Assembly: GCF_020564935.1 (NCBI RefSeq)
Contig: NZ_JAJCXB010000007.1
Location: 124,001-188,000, forward strand
Reading direction: 5' to 3'
Length of the DNA: 64,000 nt
Source of the DNA: Streptomyces pinistramenti
Lineage (GTDB): Bacteria > Actinomycetota > Actinomycetes > Streptomycetales > Streptomycetaceae
Below are positions 62,109 through 64,000 of the stretch, in pieces (within the stretch, counting starts at the first letter, position 1; each line of letters begins with the position of its first letter). A program made the translations under genes and the position numbers. The notes beneath the pieces were generated by a model, which ran no database searches, had not been told where the DNA came from, and saw only the letters and a list, made by a program, of their open reading frames with translations.

Positions 62109-62512
62109 GGTGCCTTTACGGTAACTGCCCGGCGCGGACGACCGTACAGGTGTCCGTCGTTCGGACCGGCGGGACGGCGCCCCGGGCCCGGCCCGCGCCG
62201 TACGGATGGCCGCGGAGCCCGCAAAGGCCACGCGGGGCGGCCCGAAGACCCCCGCGGTGATCGTTACCGACTCGTGTCCGCCCTCGTCGGAGGGCGCCAC
62301 CGGGTGCACGGTTTCGCCCCTCGGGCGACGTTTGCCGGTTGCCCCGGAGGCACCTCACGGTCACCTCACGGCCGGCCGGTCGGCCGCGGCGGCCAGGACG
62401 TGTGCCCCGCCCACGTCCCGGTTTCCGGTACGAGGGCCGAGCCTGAAATAGTTCCCCACGATGTTCGCCATCCCTGGATTCCCATACAGGGCGTCACTCG
62501 GGGGACTATGTA
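62109..62512. promoter_or_regulatory. Divergent gap before the FHA-ABC gene
   Basis: No gene is seen. ACCTCACGG occurs twice at an 11-bp period (62352-62360 and 62363-62371). TATGTA (62507-62512) lies directly before the ATG at 62513 and could be a -10, in which case translation would start later, at the GTG 62525. Confidence 0.35.
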
Positions 62513-64000
62513 ATGGGGCATGGAGTGCCTGAACTCGTACTCGAATTGAACGGAAGGACCTGGACGCTCGACCCGTCCAGGTCCTACCTCGTGGGCCGTG
62601 ATCCGCAGGGCGATGTGGCCCTCGACGACGCCAGGGTTTCCTGGCGGCACGCCACGGTGCGGTGGGCCGGTCACAGCTGGGTCATCGAAGACCAGGGCAG
62701 TACCAACGGCACGTACTCCCAGGGGCAGCGGATCCAGCAGCTGGAGATCGGCCCCGGCTCGGTCGTGCACCTGGGCAATGCCACCGACGGTCCCCGGATG
62801 ACGCTGTCGGGCGGCGCGGCACCGGCCGCCGCTGCCTACCAGGCGCAGCCCGCGATGGCGCCGCCGCAGCAGGGCCACCGGCCGCCGGCCGCGCACCAGC
62901 CGCCCGCCCCGCACGGCCACCAGGCGCCGCCCCAGGGACAGCAGCCGTACGTCCCACCCCAGCAGGCCCAACAGCAGCCCCCGGCCCCGAACGTGGGTGG
63001 CGCGGTCCCGCCGCAGGGCGGCGACCGCAGCCCGACCACGTTCCACCGCCTGGACCTCGGCCGGGTGATGCGCATCGGCCGCGCCCTGGAGAACGAGCTG
63101 GTCGTCTCCGACCTCCAGGTCTCCCGCCACCACGCGGAGTTCCGGGCCACCCCGGACGGCCGGTTCGAGATCCGTGACCTGGGCAGCCACAACGGCACCT
63201 ACGTCAACGGCCAGCCGGTCCCCAAGTCCGGCACCACCGTCATCGGCCCGAACGACATCATCGGCGTCGGCCACTCCACCTTCCGGCTGGTCGGCGACCG
63301 GCTGGAGGAGTTCGTCGACACCGGCGACGTCTCCTTCTCGGCCCGCCACCTGACGGTCACCGTCGAGGGCGGCAAACAGATCCTCAAGGACGTCTCCTTC
63401 GGCGTCCCCGAGAAGTCGCTGATCGCCGTCATCGGCCCGTCGGGCTCCGGCAAGTCGACCCTGCTCAAGGCGCTGACCGGCTACCGCCCCGCCAACCAGG
63501 GCGACGTCCTCTACGACAACCGGAACCTCTACAAGCAGTTCGCCGAGCTGCGCCAGCGCATCGGCCTGGTCCCGCAGGACGACATCCTCCACAAGGAACT
63601 GTCCGTCCAGAAGGCGCTCCGCTACGCCGCCAAGCTCCGCTTCCCCGGAGACACCGCGGAATCCGAGCGCGAGGCCCGGATCGACGAGGTGCTGCGCGAG
63701 CTGAAGCTGGACATCCACAGGGACAAGAAGGTCACCTCGCTCTCCGGCGGCCAGCGCAAGCGCGTCTCGGTCGCCCTGGAGCTGCTGACCAAACCGTCGC
63801 TGATCTTCCTTGACGAGCCGACCTCCGGCCTCGACCCGGGCATGGACCGCGACGTGATGCAGCTGCTGCGCGGCCTCGCCGACGACGGCCGCACCGTCCT
63901 GGTCGTCACGCACTCGGTGGCCGAACTCGGCATCTGCGACAAGCTGCTGGTCATGGCGCCCGGCGGCGGGGTGGCGTACTTCGGGCCGCCCGAGGAGGCG
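62513..64000 (+). CDS. FHA-FHA-ABC ATPase (ABCG-like transporter), N-terminal part
   Basis: The reading frame is open from the ATG at 62513 to the window end (496 residues, no stop), so the gene continues. A GTG at 62525 (PELVLELNG) is a good alternative start. Domain 1 is an FHA domain (YLVGRDPQGD, RVSWRHATV, GSTNGTYSQG); residues about 100-175 are a Pro/Gln-rich linker; domain 2 is a second FHA domain (MRIGRALENELVVSD, VSRHHAEF, LGSHNGTYVNG). The ABC follows with Walker A GPSGSGKST near 308, signature LSGGQRKRVSV and Walker B IFLDEPTSGLDPG. FHA domains bind phosphothreonine, so activity is probably gated by Ser/Thr kinases. An ABC2 membrane part is expected beyond the window. Confidence 0.92.
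   Translation, partial: MGHGVPELVLELNGRTWTLDPSRSYLVGRDPQGDVALDDARVSWRHATVRWAGHSWVIEDQGSTNGTYSQGQRIQQLEIGPGSVVHLGNATDGPRMTLSGGAAPAAAAYQAQPAMAPPQQGHRPPAAHQPPAPHGHQAPPQGQQPYVPPQQAQQQPPAPNVGGAVPPQGGDRSPTTFHRLDLGRVMRIGRALENELVVSDLQVSRHHAEFRATPDGRFEIRDLGSHNGTYVNGQPVPKSGTTVIGPNDIIGVGHSTFRLVGDRLEEFVDTGDVSFSARHLTVTVEGGKQILKDVSFGVPEKSLIAVIGPSGSGKSTLLKALTGYRPANQGDVLYDNRNLYKQFAELRQRIGLVPQDDILHKELSVQKALRYAAKLRFPGDTAESEREARIDEVLRELKLDIHRDKKVTSLSGGQRKRVSVALELLTKPSLIFLDEPTSGLDPGMDRDVMQLLRGLADDGRTVLVVTHSVAELGICDKLLVMAPGGGVAYFGPPEEA

Noticed and set aside
62352..62371. ACCTCACGG repeats at 11-bp period as a PHO box
   Set aside because: The period fits but the word does not match GTTCACC-type units, and the neighbouring genes are not phosphate genes.

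Overview
The window is very GC-rich, gene-dense actinobacterial DNA. GTG starts are common, genes often overlap by 4 nt (GTGA or ATGA), and terminators are long GC hairpins without T-runs. Gene content and order (ectABCD, a late cobalamin cluster, a pit phosphate transporter, gbn, an Asp23/Gls24 cluster, actP, moaA, tyrS, tldD/tldE, fabG-fabI, serB) match, from memory, the S. coelicolor chromosome around SCO1870 down to SCO1806. This is core-region chromosome of a Streptomyces or close relative. I see no rRNA, tRNA, CRISPR array, insertion sequence or prophage.

Layout. 1-2910: the end of a DsbA-family oxidoreductase, a class V aminotransferase-fold protein and an S33-type hydrolase. 3019-6451 (minus): ectABCD for ectoine and 5-hydroxyectoine, behind a relatively AT-rich control region. 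6906-12248: an amidohydrolase, an ArsR regulator with a bile-acid:Na+ symporter-family protein, a small IacB-like protein with an SDR, and a sortase-anchored (LAETG) surface protein. 12421-23291: cobalamin genes. cobE-cbiX-cobC form one minus-strand set; cobD-cobQ-chelatase(I/D)-cobO-cobB-VOC form another, led by a B12 riboswitch with a visible promoter. A ZIP transporter is divergent between them. No CobN is present. 23789-25309 (minus): a Pit phosphate transporter and a small membrane protein behind a two-unit PHO box.

25533-35509 (mostly plus): a class II aldolase, an alpha/beta hydrolase, a helical protein of unknown role, a VOC protein (minus), an ABC-F ATPase with a possible leader peptide, gbn (nucleoid protein) with clustered GATC sites, an enoyl-CoA hydratase, and a five-gene Asp23/Gls24-AmaP envelope cluster. 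35563-40434 (minus): an exonuclease-BRCT protein, a Cys-rich protein, SURF1, a GH15 trehalase/glucoamylase and an SDR. 40726-47698 (plus): sterol-desaturase-like and lysoplasmalogenase genes, a MerR-mycothiol-isomerase-type fusion, DUF485-actP with a Crp-type site, and moaA.

47778-57094: small conserved genes, tyrS, and tldE and tldD separated by a plus-strand XRE/membrane-protein cassette, then fabG-fabI for fatty-acid elongation. 57227-64000: a GntR/FadR regulator divergent from a CynX/NimT MFS exporter with a 38-residue companion, a SixA-type phosphatase, serB, and the first 1.5 kb of an FHA-FHA-ABC transporter that runs off the end.

Most of this is ordinary Streptomyces housekeeping and stress biology. 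The points most worth a second look are the in-frame CobE-CbiX joint, the chelatase without CobN, the split TldD/TldE pair, the MerR fusion, and several regulatory sites read directly from the sequence (B12 riboswitch, PHO box, Crp-type site, GATC cluster before gbn, leader peptide before the ABC-F gene).
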